From NCBI GenBank assembly GCA_023336855.1, contig JAMBLK010000228.1, positions 1 to 7,835 on the forward strand: a stretch of DNA of 7,835 bases. Direction: 5' to 3'. Numbering within the stretch: the stretch's first letter is position 1; each line of letters begins with the position of its first letter. The notes under the pieces were generated by a model that saw only the letters and a list, made by a program, of their open reading frames with translations, made no database searches and was not told the DNA's origin. Origin of the DNA: Actinomycetes bacterium (GTDB taxonomy: Bacteria; Actinomycetota; Acidimicrobiia; Spongiisociales; UBA5794). The position numbers and the translations under genes are program-made. Below, piece after piece: positions 6,041 through 7,835 of this stretch.

Positions 6041-6564
6041 CGCGGCTCGATCCATCCCGGATTCTTGATGATGGTTCCGTCGTCGGCTGCTACGACACAG
6101 CCGACCTCGCAGTCGAGCGGCTCGATCTGCGCCGCGGTCCATTCACCAACCGGATTGTCGTTGCCGGCAGCAGCATCGGCGTAGTGGGCGTGGAGGCATT
6201 TGACGCCCGGTCCTGTGCCACCGACGCCACCCGTCGGCTGATGTCCCGAGTATCCGGGCGGTATCATCGCGTCCCTGGTTGATCGGTATCGCTCTGCAGC
6301 AGCGACGTGACGGTCGGCGAGAACGGGATCCTCAGCGACCATCATCTCGGCTCGACGGACTCCTCCCGCGGCTTCGATCCTTCCGATGCGCTTGCTTGCG
6401 AGCGGACAGGTCAGCCAGTAGAGGGTCGGAAAGGGCGTGTCGTCGTCAAGCAGTGGAGGAACCGTAGTCACGACCGGGAGGCCCAGGTGACATCGGGCGG
6501 TTACATCGACGTCCGAGCGAGGAGGCCTGCCGATCTGCGCCTGGACGACGCCGCGATCATCCAT
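6037..6564 (-). CDS. DUF501 family protein
   Basis: This 175-residue conserved actinobacterial protein has no established biochemical function. Family features are the N-terminal VQAQIGRPPR (7-16), TPFPTLYWLTCP (43-54) and the Cys/His-containing VKCLHAHYAD (121-130) followed by GNDNPVGEW (134-142). There is a further Cys pair, C152 and C156. The conserved Cys and His residues suggest a metal or catalytic centre, but this is inference. No signal peptide or TM helix is visible, so it is probably cytoplasmic. ATG 6564 overlaps the end of the FtsB-like gene by eight bases; an upstream in-frame ATG at 6579 is an alternative, with a GGGAG directly abutting it. The constant position between a septum-type protein and ppx suggests a shared role. 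Confidence 0.87.
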   Translation of the reverse strand: MDDRGVVQAQIGRPPRSDVDVTARCHLGLPVVTTVPPLLDDDTPFPTLYWLTCPLASKRIGRIEAAGGVRRAEMMVAEDPVLADRHVAAAERYRSTRDAMIPPGYSGHQPTGGVGGTGPGVKCLHAHYADAAAGNDNPVGEWTAAQIEPLDCEVGCVVAADDGTIIKNPGWIEPR

Positions 6565-6985
6565 CAGCGTTGACGTCATCTCCCGTGATGAAGTCCCATA
6601 CCCTCTGCCACCAGGCCCGCTCATCGGACCGGACGACCGGGTCCGGCTGCGCCACGACGACCGACGTCTCCCTGGGCGTTACGACGACGTATGCGACCTC
6701 GCCGGGCCGCACCAGGCCGTACTGTTCACGGGCGATGCGTTCGATCTCGGCGTCGGTACCGAGCATCTCGATGTCTTCGCTCAACACCTCGTTCTCCTGT
6801 TGAAGTGCAGCAAGTTGGTCCTGGGTGTGTTCGATCTGGCGTTGCTGGGAGACGAGTTGGCGAAACGGAAGAATCCCCGAAACGGTGAGAGCAAGCGCTC
6901 CGAGCAGCACCACAGCCAGCACCCATCCCCAGCGTTGCCTTCTGGGTGGTGCCGTCTCCGCGGTGCGCTCGAGCGTTTCTGTCAT
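6557..6985 (-). CDS. FtsB/DivIC-like septum formation initiator protein
   Basis: The 142-residue bitopic protein has a short cytoplasmic N-terminus with basic PPRRQR, one TM helix (about 20-39), and a coiled coil (about 42-76, rich in Q, E and L). The family signature IERIAREQYGLVRPGEVAYV follows at 81-100. The last 40 residues are polar with a WWQRVW patch. FtsB/DivIC proteins act outside the membrane with FtsL and FtsQ/DivIB to control septal peptidoglycan synthesis; the length is in the usual range for actinobacterial members. ATG 6985 shares its A with the enolase stop (TGATG) and is preceded by AAGGTG at good spacing. A longer start at 7009 would overlap enolase by 25 bases and is less likely. 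Equivalent to Rv1024 by position. Confidence 0.9.
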   Translation of the reverse strand: MTETLERTAETAPPRRQRWGWVLAVVLLGALALTVSGILPFRQLVSQQRQIEHTQDQLAALQQENEVLSEDIEMLGTDAEIERIAREQYGLVRPGEVAYVVVTPRETSVVVAQPDPVVRSDERAWWQRVWDFITGDDVNADG

Positions 6986-7835
6986 CAGTTCACCTTGAAC
7001 GGTGCCCACCCGGCGAACCGGGCATCGTCTTCGAGGTCTGCTTCGATCCGGAGCAGCTCGTTGTACTTCGCCGTTCGCTCTCCGCGCGCCGGAGCACCGG
7101 TCTTGATCTGCCCGGCGTTCGTCGCGACGGCGAGATGGGCGATGAACGGATCCTCCGTCTCACCCGAACGGTGGCTCACCATGCGGCCGTAACCGTTGAG
7201 CGATGCGGTGCTCATCGTATGGAGGGTCTCGGAGAGCGTGCCGATCTGGTTGACCTTGATCAGGATGGCGTTCGCCGCGTCCAGATCGATCGACCTCATG
7301 AGGAATTCCTCGTTGGTGACGAGCAGGTCGTCGCCGACAAGTTGGATCCGGCTGCCGAGGCGCTCGTTGAGGAGGACCCATCCGTCCCAGTCTGCTTCGT
7401 CGAGGCCGTCTTCGATCGAGACGATCGGATAGTCGTCCACGAGTCCTGCGAGATGCTCGATCAACTCCTCGGAGGTGAGCTCCGAACCTGAGAGGCGGTA
7501 GCGACCGGAGTGGTAAATCTCGCTCGCCGCAACATCGAGAGCGATCGAGATCTCCTCACCCGGCTTGTATCCGGCAGCCTCGATGGCTTCGATGATGATG
7601 TCGAGCACGGCACGGTCGTCCGGTAGATCCGGGGCGAAGCCGCCCTCGTCGCCAACGTTCGTGGTCAGCCCTCGGCCGGCGAGCACCTTCTTGAGGGCGT
7701 GGTACGTCTCGACGCCGGCTCGCATCGCTTCCCGGTACGACGGCAGGCCGCCGGGGACGAGCATGAATTCTTGTACGTCGACCGAGTTCGCTGCGTGCGC
7801 TCCCCCGTTGAGAACGTTGAAGCACGGCGTCGGCA
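6985..7835 (-). CDS. eno: Enolase (N-terminal part beyond the window)
   Basis: Enolase converts 2-phosphoglycerate to phosphoenolpyruvate in glycolysis and gluconeogenesis. The C-terminal 282 residues are present and the frame is open at the right edge. Visible signatures in order are NGGAHAANSVDVQEFM with the active-site His, GDEGGFAP with the catalytic Glu, ALDVAASEIY, SIEDGLDEADWDGW and LVGDDLLVTN with the three Mg-binding acids. They are followed by ILIKVNQIGT with the catalytic Lys, MVSHRSGETED, and QIKTGAPARGERTAKYNELL. All catalytic residues in view are intact. The usual D-N of GGxHADN is replaced by A-N here, a mild departure. About 150 N-terminal residues, including the capping loop, are missing. 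It is the first visible gene of the eno-ftsB-DUF501-ppx operon and ends in TGATG with the next gene. Confidence 0.97.
   Translation of the reverse strand, partial: PTPCFNVLNGGAHAANSVDVQEFMLVPGGLPSYREAMRAGVETYHALKKVLAGRGLTTNVGDEGGFAPDLPDDRAVLDIIIEAIEAAGYKPGEEISIALDVAASEIYHSGRYRLSGSELTSEELIEHLAGLVDDYPIVSIEDGLDEADWDGWVLLNERLGSRIQLVGDDLLVTNEEFLMRSIDLDAANAILIKVNQIGTLSETLHTMSTASLNGYGRMVSHRSGETEDPFIAHLAVATNAGQIKTGAPARGERTAKYNELLRIEADLEDDARFAGWAPFKVN

Noticed and set aside
6041..6142. Upstream extension of ppx
   Set aside because: It lies inside the DUF501 coding sequence in another frame and its Arg-rich translation is unlike the family; ATG 6040 gives the normal N-terminus.

Overview
The window looks like chromosomal DNA of a high-GC Gram-positive bacterium (Actinomycetota). 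By eye the GC content is a little above 60%. The strongest evidence is the gene order enolase - FtsB/DivIC-like protein - DUF501 protein - short Ppx/GppA phosphatase, the same order as Rv1023-Rv1026 in Mycobacterium tuberculosis. The FusA2-type EF-G and a tRNA without an encoded CCA end also fit. An Acidimicrobiia-like or other deep actinobacterial lineage is my guess, not a demonstrated assignment.

Layout. (1) Bases 1-1973, minus strand: a membrane-bound GGDEF-EAL cyclic-di-GMP protein whose C-terminus runs off the left edge. (2) A short divergent promoter region (1974-2063) with a perfect inverted repeat. (3) 2064-2785, plus strand: two overlapping small membrane genes, apparently tandem paralogues with a PLDc_N-like two-helix part and a C-terminal SHOCT-like segment. 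(4) 2787-2823: repeats of a GTACTCAG-type motif including a perfect hairpin. (5) 2836-2919, minus strand: tRNA-Leu(UAA). (6) 3061-5136, plus strand: an EF-G-like GTPase of the FusA2 group with altered catalytic residues. (7) 5124-5166: a 7-bp tandem repeat that forms the coding tails of the two genes meeting there. (8) 5144-7835, minus strand: a compact operon, in transcription order eno (5' end beyond the right edge), ftsB/divIC-like, DUF501 and ppx/gppA, every junction overlapping by 1-8 bases.

How the genes fit together. The right-hand operon combines glycolysis (enolase), a septum-associated bitopic protein, a conserved actinobacterial protein of unknown role, and a phosphatase of polyphosphate or (p)ppGpp metabolism, probably as one translationally coupled transcript. 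The left-hand genes are signalling and membrane proteins. The least expected feature is the related GTACTCAG/AGTACTC repeat found at both convergent gene ends in the window, once between the SHOCT pair and the tRNA and once between EF-G2 and ppx. At the second site it supplies the last codons of both genes. I see no phage, IS element, CRISPR array or defence system, and most of the window is ordinary core genome.
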